From an uncultured Bacteroidia bacterium (lineage in GTDB: Bacteria; Bacteroidota; Bacteroidia; Bacteroidales; UBA932), in the NCBI GenBank assembly GCA_902785825.1, contig CACZZZ010000012.1:1-64000 (forward strand): a stretch of 64,000 bases of DNA, given 5' to 3'. The notes under the pieces were generated by a model. It searched no databases. It was not told where the DNA came from and saw nothing but the letters and a program-made list of their open reading frames with translations. Shown here one piece after another: positions 44,734-52,959 of this stretch. Numbering within the stretch: position 1 is the stretch's first letter; each line of letters starts with the position of its first letter. Both the position numbers and the translations under genes were made by a program.

Positions 44734-45267
44734 ATGTTCGATTTCATTAAGAATATATTCAGGAAAAGAAGTCTCAAAAGACATGCGAGCAATGTCCCGA
44801 CAGAGATTCTTCCGCTCTCGAAAATCAAGTCCTATGTGGCCATTATCGATGTGGAAGATCCGTCTTTCGACACTTGCAAGTCAACGATTATGAATTATTT
44901 CCGTGGCATGGATATTAATGGGGCCGTTTTCTTCCAGGACTTCCGCAAGATCGGGAGCGAAGACAGGCTGATCACCAGCATCCAGACCACAATAACCAAG
45001 AAAGACCTTGATTGGCTTGGCCGTCCGAACAAGTATAAGATGGGAGTTCTCGAGGAGAGGGCTCCGGATGTGTTCATCTCCCTGATCAAGGAGCCTGATT
45101 TCGCCATCGAATATATGGCCAGGACTTCCAAGGCTCGTTTCAAGATCGGCCGCAAGCAGTTGGGCGGCGACCTTTTCGACCTTGTGGTCTCCGATCCGGC
45201 CGGGAAGGATCTGTCGCAATTGGACAGTTTCAATGCCATGAAGAGCTATATGGGAAAGATCCAATAA
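44734..45267 (+). CDS. Conserved Bacteroidota hypothetical protein (DUF6913-like)
   Basis: 177-aa soluble protein, basic at the N-terminus (FDFIKNIFRKRSLKRHA), with an alpha/beta core. It contains INGAVFFQDFRKIG, LDWLGRPNK and KARFKIGRKQLGGDLFDLVVS. No signal peptide, membrane segment or catalytic motif is recognised. It sits 4 nt after the PfkB kinase and 4 nt before the DUF368 gene, so the three are likely one operon. The DUF assignment is by general resemblance only. Confidence 0.6.
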   Translation: MFDFIKNIFRKRSLKRHASNVPTEILPLSKIKSYVAIIDVEDPSFDTCKSTIMNYFRGMDINGAVFFQDFRKIGSEDRLITSIQTTITKKDLDWLGRPNKYKMGVLEERAPDVFISLIKEPDFAIEYMARTSKARFKIGRKQLGGDLFDLVVSDPAGKDLSQLDSFNAMKSYMGKIQ

Positions 45268-45271
45268 CAAG

Positions 45272-46162
45272 ATGTCAAATATGATCAAAAATATAGTCGT
45301 CGCTCTCAAGGGTTTCGCCATGGGAGCGGCTAATGTTATCCCCGGAGTTTCAGGCGGGACCATCGCCCTCCTGACGGGAATATTCAACGAGCTCATAGAA
45401 GCTTTGAACGCCATCATGAGCGTCTCAACGTGGAAGTTATTGATAAAAGGACAGTTCAAGGAGTTTTGGGAGACCATCCATGGCACCTTCCTCCTTTGGC
45501 TCGCTATAGGAGTGATAATCAGCGTATTCTCCTTGGCCAAGCTTATGGAATATGTCCTGGCTCACCATCCGGTCCAGACTTGGGCGTTTTTCTTCGGCCT
45601 GATTGTCGTCTCGGCCGTATTCATGCTCTCCGACATCAAAGGCTGGAAAGGTAAAGAGGTGGCCTGGCTCGTTCTCGGAATAGCCCTCGGGGCGTTCATT
45701 TGCCTCCTGTCACCGACAGAGACCACTTCCGACATGTGGTTTATCGCTGTTTGTGGAGCTATCGCCATCTGCACCATGATCCTGCCCGGAATCTCAGGGA
45801 GTTTCATCCTTGTCCTTCTCGGTAAATACGAGTATATCATGAAGGCCGTCAGCGATTTGAATATCCCGGTCCTGCTGGTCTTCGCCATCGGTTGCGTTAT
45901 CGGTATCGTCGCTTTCTCAAAGTTCCTTCACTGGCTTATCGGAAAGTACGAGAAGCAGACCCTGCTTGTTCTGATCGGCTTCACGATCGGCGCTCTCGTC
46001 AAGGTCTGGCCATGGGCTGATAAAGTGGCTTGCGAGGCCGCCAATGTCCTTAACGGACAGCCTGTTGAGGCTCTCCACATCGGCGGTGCGGTCTTATGGG
46101 CCCTGATCGGCGCCGGATTGGTGCTTGCCCTTGAGCTGCTGACCAGGAAAAAAGACGCCTGA
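45272..46162 (+). CDS. DUF368-family undecaprenyl-phosphate translocase
   Basis: 296-aa membrane protein with about eight or nine helices. The N-terminal FAMGAANVIPGVSGGTIALLTGI is the DUF368 signature, repeated in the second half as MILPGISGSFILVLLGKYE. DUF368 proteins (PopT) have been shown to return undecaprenyl phosphate across the cytoplasmic membrane for cell-wall and glycan synthesis. The stop is 2 nt from the convergent phosphoesterase stop. Confidence 0.9.
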   Translation: MSNMIKNIVVALKGFAMGAANVIPGVSGGTIALLTGIFNELIEALNAIMSVSTWKLLIKGQFKEFWETIHGTFLLWLAIGVIISVFSLAKLMEYVLAHHPVQTWAFFFGLIVVSAVFMLSDIKGWKGKEVAWLVLGIALGAFICLLSPTETTSDMWFIAVCGAIAICTMILPGISGSFILVLLGKYEYIMKAVSDLNIPVLLVFAIGCVIGIVAFSKFLHWLIGKYEKQTLLVLIGFTIGALVKVWPWADKVACEAANVLNGQPVEALHIGGAVLWALIGAGLVLALELLTRKKDA

Positions 46163-46164
46163 TA

Positions 46165-48081
46165 CTATTCGTAATAGGCCTTCAGTTTGGCTATATCATC
46201 TTCTCCAAGCACGTCGGCGGTGATAATCATTTCATCCAGCTGTGCGGCCAGTTTAGCATTGTAATGCCCGGTTCCGTCCTGGCCGATATTCAAGTCGAGG
46301 GCATCGAATGAGACGTTTCTCAATTCCGCTGGAATATCACTTTCCACATCCAGGTTGAAGTCATAATAGATGCGCGCCTTGTTCGCCTTCCTGTCCACGA
46401 CAAGGATAACATGCATCCAACCCTTCTGGTAATCAAAAGGCAAGCCGGCTGCCGGATCCATTCTGTTTCCATTGTAACCAGCATTGAACTTGATGTCCCC
46501 GTCACTTCGCAAGGACAGCACGAAACCGTTGTTGCCGCCCCAGCTCCAATCCTTGTTCGAAATAATGCACGGATCGGAAGACACTCCGTTTGTCTTCATC
46601 CACAAAGTCACTGAAAATGAATTGGTTCCGACAGAGACATCTTTAAGAGTCACATATCCGTCAGACAAATCCACGCCTTTGCCGTAATAAGCGTCGGAGT
46701 AATACAATTTGCCGTTAGCTACGGTCTCGACCTTTCCAAGGGCATCCTTTCCGTCTCCGTCAAAAGGAAGATAAGCGACAACCTCATGCCCGGAGAGAAC
46801 TCCGGTGAGGTCTCCTATTTCCGGAGTCGCCTCCGTCTTGTGCCCACGGAACTCAGACACCGGGATATCCTCGGGATCCATCTCATGACGTTCCATCGCT
46901 TCCACTCCCTGGAACAATCCTCCGGGGACTATTCCGGTCCAAGTCTCCGGGAAATCCAAGCCTAAGGCATACGCCGAGATCGCGGCGATGTCCCTCACTT
47001 CCGGATTCTGGATCCGCCCGCCTATCACGACTGTCGGGCCGGTGACCCCCAGGAACACGTATCTCTCGGCCTCCGTGTCGCCCCCATGTGAGCCCTCCGG
47101 AGTGCCACCGTGATCGGCCGAGACAATGAATAGCGTCTCGTCAAGGATATTCTTCTGTTTGACCGCATCGTAAATATCCCCGATCAGCTTGTCAACGGCG
47201 GTGATGGCGGCGAGATGCTTGGACGAGCCATATCCGCTCCCATGGCCAGCGCCATCCACGGAATCGAACTGCACGAATAGCAGGGTCGGATCATTGTTCT
47301 GAATATAATTGACCACCTTCGCGGCAACCTCAGGATCGTTTCCCGTATCTTTAACCACACCGAGATTATCCTCGATGATGCCGACGTTGATCGGGTTCCA
47401 ATTACAGAATGAAGCCATCTTAGCGTCCGGGCGCGCCTCTTTGACAATCCTGAATATTGATGGGAACGGGCTGTTAGGGTTAAATGGTTTGCTGCTCACT
47501 GTACCATTTGTCAGCCTGTGGAACTCCGGAAGGACAGAGTGGAGCATCGATCCCCAGCATTGGGCGCTGATCGTCGGATATGAGGTTTTGGTCCTGTAGG
47601 AGATCGCTCCTGTCCTGAATATCTCATCCATTCTCGGGGTGGGAGTGTCTTTGAAGAATGCTCCACCACCATCTACGCCTATGATGAAGACATGTTTGTA
47701 AGTCCCTTTAGTAATAGGGATCGGCTTGGCCTCAACGGAGACCTGGCATGTGGCAGTTTTTCCTCCGTCGACTGTCGTGACTGTGACTACGGCGGTGCCA
47801 GGAGCTAATGCGGTGATATTACCCTGTCCGTCAACACTCACTACTTTAATGTCGGAGGAGGACCAAAAGACAGCGAGGTTGGGAGCGTTGGACGGAGATA
47901 CGGTCGCTGAAAGTTTTTCACGGCCTCCCTCCAATAGACTGACAGATGTTTTGTTGATAGAGACTCCTTCAACGGATATTATTGTCGGTTCGTTTTCTTT
48001 GCATCCAACATAAGATAAGGAGACTATTACCCCGAAAATGAAGCTAATCAGTCCTTTAAGAGCGGTAAAACCTCGAGTCAT
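46165..48081 (-). CDS. Big2-alkaline phosphatase superfamily-LamG lipoprotein
   Basis: 638-aa lipoprotein (SLSYVGC, about Cys27) with three modules. A Big2 immunoglobulin-like domain spans about 35-118 (VSINKTSVSLLEGG...VTVTTVDGGKTATC). An alkaline-phosphatase/nucleotide pyrophosphatase domain spans about 125-410, with VFIIGVDGGG, the nucleophile region SYPTISAQCWGSML, FDSVDGAGHG and VSADHGGTPEGSHGG. A C-terminal LamG domain (about 430-635) contains SVTLWMKTNG and MHVILVVDRKANKARIYYD. Likely a surface phosphodiesterase with carbohydrate- or host-binding modules. First of several phosphoester hydrolases here. Confidence 0.85.
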   Translation of the reverse strand: MTRGFTALKGLISFIFGVIVSLSYVGCKENEPTIISVEGVSINKTSVSLLEGGREKLSATVSPSNAPNLAVFWSSSDIKVVSVDGQGNITALAPGTAVVTVTTVDGGKTATCQVSVEAKPIPITKGTYKHVFIIGVDGGGAFFKDTPTPRMDEIFRTGAISYRTKTSYPTISAQCWGSMLHSVLPEFHRLTNGTVSSKPFNPNSPFPSIFRIVKEARPDAKMASFCNWNPINVGIIEDNLGVVKDTGNDPEVAAKVVNYIQNNDPTLLFVQFDSVDGAGHGSGYGSSKHLAAITAVDKLIGDIYDAVKQKNILDETLFIVSADHGGTPEGSHGGDTEAERYVFLGVTGPTVVIGGRIQNPEVRDIAAISAYALGLDFPETWTGIVPGGLFQGVEAMERHEMDPEDIPVSEFRGHKTEATPEIGDLTGVLSGHEVVAYLPFDGDGKDALGKVETVANGKLYYSDAYYGKGVDLSDGYVTLKDVSVGTNSFSVTLWMKTNGVSSDPCIISNKDWSWGGNNGFVLSLRSDGDIKFNAGYNGNRMDPAAGLPFDYQKGWMHVILVVDRKANKARIYYDFNLDVESDIPAELRNVSFDALDLNIGQDGTGHYNAKLAAQLDEMIITADVLGEDDIAKLKAYYE

Positions 48082-48137
48082 GATATTTTTTAAGAACTTT
48101 TATTCCGAATTTTCAGTGAATATAGCAATTAAAAGAT

Positions 48138-48145
48138 TAACTTTG
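48138..48145 (+). promoter_or_regulatory. -7 box of tRNA-Arg
   Basis: TAACTTTG, a perfect -7 consensus, lies 21 nt before the mature tRNA 5' end. The -33 region is not clear. Confidence 0.5.
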
Positions 48146-48166
48146 CGGAACTTTTCAATACGGATT

Positions 48167-48240
48167 GGTTCGGTAGCTCAGCTGGATAGAGCAACAGCCT
48201 TCTAAGCTGTGGGTCTTGGGTTCGAATCCCAACCGAATCA
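48167..48240 (+). tRNA. tRNA-Arg (anticodon TCT)
   Basis: The 74-nt cloverleaf can be drawn completely. The acceptor stem is GGTTCGG with CCGAATC, the D arm GCTC...GAGC, the anticodon stem ACAGC/GCTGT around loop CTTCTAA (anticodon TCT, 48201-48203), the T arm TTGGG TTCGAAT CCCAA, and the discriminator A at 48240. CCA is not encoded. Reads AGA codons. Confidence 0.97.
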
Positions 48241-48285
48241 CAAATGGGTTCACTAACAACCAGTTAGCGAACCCATTTGCGTTTT
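48241..48285 (+). terminator. Terminator immediately after tRNA-Arg
   Basis: The arms CAAATGGGTTC (48241-48251) and GAACCCATTTG (48269-48279) are perfectly complementary, with an inner TAAC/GTTA continuation, followed by GTTTT. It starts directly at the tRNA 3' end. The same hairpin may also serve the convergent hydrolase gene. Confidence 0.8.
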
Positions 48286-48314
48286 CCGGCCCCACTATTT
48301 ATGACTCGGCTCGC

Positions 48315-50141
48315 TCAGAGTTTGATGTCGGTGAAGTTGGGGTAATGATCGGTGAGGGGAAGTGTGTAAGCGTCCATAATGCAGTAATATACAAGGACTT
48401 CCACATCCTTTGGCGCATTATGGATAAAGAAATGGTCGAGGGCGCCTGTGGCCCTGTCGGGTCCCTTCCTGGCGCTTTCCGCTGAGAACCCGCCCGCATC
48501 GCAGCGGTGATGCCCGTTATTATTGTCTCCGAATATGGTAGCTGCCTTGTAGCAAGGAACATAACCATCGTCTAAAAGCTGGCGGATGGGCACGGTGTCC
48601 TCCTCGCAATTCATGTCGCCCATAAGGAATATCACACAATCGTATTCCGCCTTAATAGCGTCAGCCTCAGCCATCATCAGCCGGATTTGGGAGGCCCTGG
48701 CCATCTGGCTTCCCGGCTGCGCCTCTTCCGGCCTCCACCAAAGATGAGTGTTGAGGACGGCGAATACCCGTCCAGTCGCCTTGTGACGGAACACGGCTGA
48801 AGTGAAAGACTTGGTGTTGGCGTTGCTGTAGGTTTTCGGAGTGTAAAGATTGTACTTCACTTTGACTAGTTCAACAGCGGTGCTGTCGTAAAAGACGGGA
48901 GTGAAGTTCCATGTGCCGTCCTTCTCGCAGGCGTTGGTGAAACCGAGATCGCGCAGCTTTGGAGCCAGATAACCGTCCATGTGGGAGGAATATTCCTGGA
49001 GGGTCACGATGTCCGGTTTATGGTCCGCTATCATCTTGGCGAAGCCGAGGCTCCTCGCGGAGTCGGTGCAACTGATTCTTAACGGTTCCCAGGCCTTCAG
49101 GTTTTTATCACTGTCGTTTTGCCAGATGTTGTCGTCGAATATCCTCAAATTGGTTCCAGGGGCCCTTAGAGACGGATTGGCATCGAAACCCAGGAACGGG
49201 GGAGGGGTCATTTCCGCTTTGATCGATTCCCAATCCGGAAGCACGCGGACCTTGTAAAGCCTGTAAGAGGGGTCGAAGGTCAAGGTTTTGTCCGGGTTTA
49301 AAAGATAGATGTGGTTCGTCCACCAGCTCTTCTCGGCGATTGTGTAAACAGTCCGTCCGGTGGCGGGATCGTGATTTGCTGACTTGACATTCTTCCTGCC
49401 TTCCAACGGCTTGAAAGGGCTGAAAGTACCGGAGTTGATTTCGAAAGCATATACTCCGCCACCGTTTGTGATTAAGAGGGAATCCTCCCCTAAAGGGGTA
49501 AGATCGTGGCCGCCAGCACCGGGAAGGGCGTAAGTCTTCCTAAGCCTGAGAGAGGGACGCTGAGTATTCCAACCTCTTAGGGTATATTTCCTAAGTTCCT
49601 TGTAGCCAAGGGCATAGAGACACTTGTGCTTCTCAGACCAATACACGCCGTGGCCACTGGGAAGAGATTCTTTCCAGATCACCACTCCCGGTTTTGAGAC
49701 ATCGTAGATCTCAAGGCTGTTCCCGGCCGGATTGGTTGAATTAGCCACCGCGATCCTATCTCCGGGAAGCATGTCCGCCGAGTGGGACATGGGAGTATGG
49801 GCGTAGAATATGACCCTTTTTGAAGCGATATCCAGTAGCAGGGTCTCATCTCCGGAAGATGTGAGAAGGATACGTTTGCCCCCGTCAACCGGCTTGCAGT
49901 CATCCAGAACCCGAGCCCTGTGGGCATCCTCGTCCGGAATCTGACCTTTAGCCTCATCAACGTTCCAGTGCCAAAGCACGTCTAACGAATTTTGCGAAGA
50001 AGTCCTGGTGTCAATGATGTACAGGTCTTTGTCGCCACATGCCACGACATAGTCTCCCCAGGAGGACTTTTCATTGCCGCTGAATCCGGAAAGGATGAGA
50101 ATCGCCGTCGCAGCCGCTGCTAATGATAGAATCTTTTTCAT
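48315..50141 (-). CDS. Two-domain secreted protein: beta-propeller-like (DUF6528-type) plus endonuclease/exonuclease/phosphatase domain
   Basis: About 608 aa with a signal peptide (MKKILSLAAAATAILILSG). The N-terminal ~300 residues are repeat-like with Trp and Asp strands (DYVVACGDKDLYIIDTRT, RILLTSSGDETLLLDI, HGVYWSEKHKCLYALGY), a six-bladed-propeller pattern seen in DUF6528. The C-terminal part (about 340-608) is an endonuclease/exonuclease/phosphatase fold: VTLQEYSSH, NTHLWWRP, FLMGDMNCEED, ALDHFF and LTDHYPNF give the full set of metal and His-Asp residues. The likely substrate is a phosphodiester such as nucleic acid, inositol phosphate or lipid. An ATG at 50159 is possible but overlaps a -7-like box. 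Confidence 0.75.
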   Translation of the reverse strand: MKKILSLAAAATAILILSGFSGNEKSSWGDYVVACGDKDLYIIDTRTSSQNSLDVLWHWNVDEAKGQIPDEDAHRARVLDDCKPVDGGKRILLTSSGDETLLLDIASKRVIFYAHTPMSHSADMLPGDRIAVANSTNPAGNSLEIYDVSKPGVVIWKESLPSGHGVYWSEKHKCLYALGYKELRKYTLRGWNTQRPSLRLRKTYALPGAGGHDLTPLGEDSLLITNGGGVYAFEINSGTFSPFKPLEGRKNVKSANHDPATGRTVYTIAEKSWWTNHIYLLNPDKTLTFDPSYRLYKVRVLPDWESIKAEMTPPPFLGFDANPSLRAPGTNLRIFDDNIWQNDSDKNLKAWEPLRISCTDSARSLGFAKMIADHKPDIVTLQEYSSHMDGYLAPKLRDLGFTNACEKDGTWNFTPVFYDSTAVELVKVKYNLYTPKTYSNANTKSFTSAVFRHKATGRVFAVLNTHLWWRPEEAQPGSQMARASQIRLMMAEADAIKAEYDCVIFLMGDMNCEEDTVPIRQLLDDGYVPCYKAATIFGDNNNGHHRCDAGGFSAESARKGPDRATGALDHFFIHNAPKDVEVLVYYCIMDAYTLPLTDHYPNFTDIKL

Positions 50142-50163
50142 AACCTCAAATATACCCATCTTT

Positions 50164-50194
50164 TTTGTTTTAAGAAGAGTTCGCGCTATCTTCG
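50164..50194 (+). promoter_or_regulatory. Promoter of the sulfatase-phosphatase operon
   Basis: -33 TTTG (50164-50167), a 19-nt spacer, and the -7 box TATCTTCG (50187-50194). It precedes the sulfatase start by 13 nt and probably drives the next two genes as well. Confidence 0.6.
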
Positions 50195-50207
50195 CATAAA
50201 CAAGTTT

Positions 50208-51719
50208 TTGGATATGAGACCTTTTAGACTTCTTCTTCCGGCTATCGCCATAGGTTCCGCCGCATGCGGAGGGAATGAGACCAAGGCTCCCAGGCCGAAT
50301 GTCCTTTTGATAGTCGCCGACGATCTCGGCCTAGGGGATGTCAGCTGTTACGGAAGCCAGACGATCAACACTCCGAACATCGACGCCCTGGCCCAAGATG
50401 GGCTGCTGATGCGGAACGCCTATGCCACAAGCGCCACATCCACCCCTTCCCGTTTCGGGCTTTTCACCGGAATGTATCCTTGGAGAAACCCTGATGCTCA
50501 AATACTTCCAGGAGATGCTCCTCTTCTTGTCGATCCCCAGTCTCCCACTCTGCCCAAGATGATGCAGGGGCTTGGATATGCCACAGCCGCTGTCGGAAAA
50601 TGGCATCTTGGAATGGGATACGGCAAGACGGACTGGAACAAGGAAATCACCCCATCCGGCAATACTCTCGGCTTCGATTACACCAATCTCATCCCCGCGA
50701 CAGTGGATCGTGTCCCTACTGTTTATGTGGAAAACGGACTTGTACAGGGGCTGGATCCGGATGATCCTATTTTGGTCAATTATAAGGAGAATTTCCCCGG
50801 GGAGCCCACAGCGATCACCAATCCCGAGATGATGACCATGAAATGGGATCACGGCCACCAGGGAACCATCGTGAACGGGATTCCCAGGATTGGGTTCATG
50901 AAAGGCGGACAGAAAGCAAGGTGGAATGATGAAACGATGGCAGACTATTTCCTTTCAAAAGTCAAGTCATTCATTGTCAGCCATAAAGACGAGCCTTTCT
51001 TCCTGTACTATGGCTTGCATCAGCCGCATGTGCCTCGTGTCCCGAATCCTCGTTTTGTGGGTTCAAGCGGGCTTGGTCCCCGTGGCGATACTGTCGTGGA
51101 GGCGGACTGGTGCGTCGGGCAGGCTATAGCTTGTCTTGATTCCTTGGGGATACTCGACAACACGATCGTGATATTCACCTCCGACAACGGAGCGGTTCTC
51201 CAGGATGGTTATCAGGATCTTGGAAAGGAACTCGCCGAAGAGAAAGGACATGATCCGGACAATGGCTTGAGAGGAGGAAAGTACAGCCTCTTTGACGCCG
51301 GAACCCATATTCCCATGATCGTTTACTGGAAGGGACATATAGCTCCGGCTGACTCCAAGGCTTATTTTTGCCAGATGGATCTGTTCGCCACGCTTGGGGA
51401 ATATCTCGGGGGAGACGTGCCGGAAGGACTTGACAGTGAGTCATATCCGGATGTGCTGCTTGGCAAGGATCTGACCAAGGGCAGGGAGGTTCAGGTTCTC
51501 GAGGCCCAGCAAAAGCTGGCGTTGAGGCACGGTAATTATGTTTACATTCCTTCGTACAAGGGAGCGAAATATAACCAGACCGGGATTGAGCTTGGGAATA
51601 ACGATACGGAGACTCTCTGGAATTTGGCGGAAGATCCCGCTCAGCAGGAGGATCTTGCCGGAAAGATGCCCGAGCTTCTGTCCAGCATGCGTGAAGAGTT
51701 TGAAAAGTTGAAAAAATAA
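50208..51719 (+). CDS. S1-family sulfatase, lipoprotein, Ser-type formylglycine site
   Basis: 503-aa lipoprotein (IGSAAC, about Cys20). Metal-binding Asp-Asp is in VADDLGLGDVSCYG (about 38-39). The maturation motif is Ser78-Thr-Pro-Ser-Arg in ATSTPSRFGLFTGMYPWR, so the catalytic formylglycine would come from Ser and need an anaerobic radical SAM maturase, which is not identified in this window. KWHLGMG, GLHQPHVPR and FTSDNGA complete the active site. Removes sulfate from glycans or other esters. Adjacent to phosphoesterase genes in the same direction (4-nt gap). Confidence 0.9.
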   Translation: MDMRPFRLLLPAIAIGSAACGGNETKAPRPNVLLIVADDLGLGDVSCYGSQTINTPNIDALAQDGLLMRNAYATSATSTPSRFGLFTGMYPWRNPDAQILPGDAPLLVDPQSPTLPKMMQGLGYATAAVGKWHLGMGYGKTDWNKEITPSGNTLGFDYTNLIPATVDRVPTVYVENGLVQGLDPDDPILVNYKENFPGEPTAITNPEMMTMKWDHGHQGTIVNGIPRIGFMKGGQKARWNDETMADYFLSKVKSFIVSHKDEPFFLYYGLHQPHVPRVPNPRFVGSSGLGPRGDTVVEADWCVGQAIACLDSLGILDNTIVIFTSDNGAVLQDGYQDLGKELAEEKGHDPDNGLRGGKYSLFDAGTHIPMIVYWKGHIAPADSKAYFCQMDLFATLGEYLGGDVPEGLDSESYPDVLLGKDLTKGREVQVLEAQQKLALRHGNYVYIPSYKGAKYNQTGIELGNNDTETLWNLAEDPAQQEDLAGKMPELLSSMREEFEKLKK

Positions 51720-51723
51720 AAAG

Positions 51724-52947
51724 ATGTTAAAGAAGGTTTTTTTCTTTTTGCTGGTCGTGTTTTCTTGTTTTGGCCTCTCAGCTAAAGATAAGAAAGCGGT
51801 TATCATCATCGTGGACGGCATTCCGAAGGATGTGATTGAGAGACTGCATGTTCCTGTTATCTATGACATTGCCCGCACCGGGGCTTTCGGGGCCAGCTAT
51901 GTCGGAGGTGAGACCGGAATGTACAATGAGACTCCCACCATTTCGGCTGTCGGATACAACACGATGCTGACAGGAGTCTGGGCCAATAAACATAATGTGT
52001 TCGGCAACAGTAATCTTTCGCCGAACTATAATTACTGGTCGCTTTTCAGGATCGCCAAAGAGCAGAAAAGACCTCTTATGACAGGAATATTCTCCAGCTG
52101 GACAGACAACAGGACCGTCCTTATTGGAGAGGGGAAGAACGAGACCGCTAATCTTCAGATCGATTATGTCCGGGACGGCTATGACCATGATTCGGTGAAT
52201 TACCCCAAAAAAGAGAAAGATCTACAGATCTTCGATTATGACGAGAGAACGTCAACGGAAGCGGCGAAGTGTATTCGTGAGAATGCCCCGGACCTCAGTT
52301 GGGTCTATCTATGGTACACGGATGACGCCTCTCACATGTACGGAAACGGTTCATATTTCGATGAATATATCCTCAAGGCCGGAGAGCAGATCGCCCGGAT
52401 CTGGCAGGCTGTCCAGTACCGTCAGAAGAATTTCGGAGAGGACTGGATGATCATTGTGACGACCGACCACGGGCGCACGATCGACGGCCACAATCACGGA
52501 GGACAGTCAGCCAGGGAAAGAGCCACCTGGATCGCTACCAACCAGAAGGTTAACAAGCGTTTCCGGGAAGGCAAGGCCGCTATGGTCGACATCAATCCTA
52601 CCGTCTGTGAGTTCCTTGGGATGGAGGTGCCGGATCAGGTGCGTTGGGAGAGGGACGGTATTCCTTTCATCGGAAAGACGGAGATCCACGATCTCGTTCT
52701 CTCCACTTATGACCGGGAGGTGATCCTCCGCTGGACGGCTGACAAAAAGAACGCACCGGTCAAAATCTACGCGGCCCCTTGTGATGAATATAAGACTTCC
52801 GGAAAAGAGAACTGGATCCTCCTTGCGGATCTGAATGCCGGAGCGGAGGAGTTCCGCTACGATCTGGACAAGATCGGGCAGTCCAATTTCTATAAGTTCG
52901 TGGTCGTCTCCCAGCACGAGAGCCTCAACAGGTGGCTGGTTTTGTAA
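51724..52947 (+). CDS. Secreted alkaline-phosphatase superfamily phosphodiesterase (NPP-like)
   Basis: 407-aa secreted enzyme (signal to about GLSAK). Metal-binding Asp31 is in VIIIVDGIPKD. The nucleophile region is MYNETPTISAVGYNTMLTG (Thr/Ser at 72-74). YLWYTDDASHMYG, VTTDHGRTIDGHNHGG and the following His supply the second metal site. This is the nucleotide pyrophosphatase/phosphodiesterase layout. The same PTIS motif appears in the protein at 46165-48081. Followed 12 nt later by a HAD phosphatase, so products may be dephosphorylated in sequence. Confidence 0.87.
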   Translation: MLKKVFFFLLVVFSCFGLSAKDKKAVIIIVDGIPKDVIERLHVPVIYDIARTGAFGASYVGGETGMYNETPTISAVGYNTMLTGVWANKHNVFGNSNLSPNYNYWSLFRIAKEQKRPLMTGIFSSWTDNRTVLIGEGKNETANLQIDYVRDGYDHDSVNYPKKEKDLQIFDYDERTSTEAAKCIRENAPDLSWVYLWYTDDASHMYGNGSYFDEYILKAGEQIARIWQAVQYRQKNFGEDWMIIVTTDHGRTIDGHNHGGQSARERATWIATNQKVNKRFREGKAAMVDINPTVCEFLGMEVPDQVRWERDGIPFIGKTEIHDLVLSTYDREVILRWTADKKNAPVKIYAAPCDEYKTSGKENWILLADLNAGAEEFRYDLDKIGQSNFYKFVVVSQHESLNRWLVL

Positions 52948-52959
52948 TATATTAACACA

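Noticed and set aside
43746..44828. A 360-codon open frame antisense to the PfkB kinase gene
   Set aside because: The plus-strand frame has all PfkB motifs, while the antisense translation shows no family pattern and is explained by GC-rich codon use.
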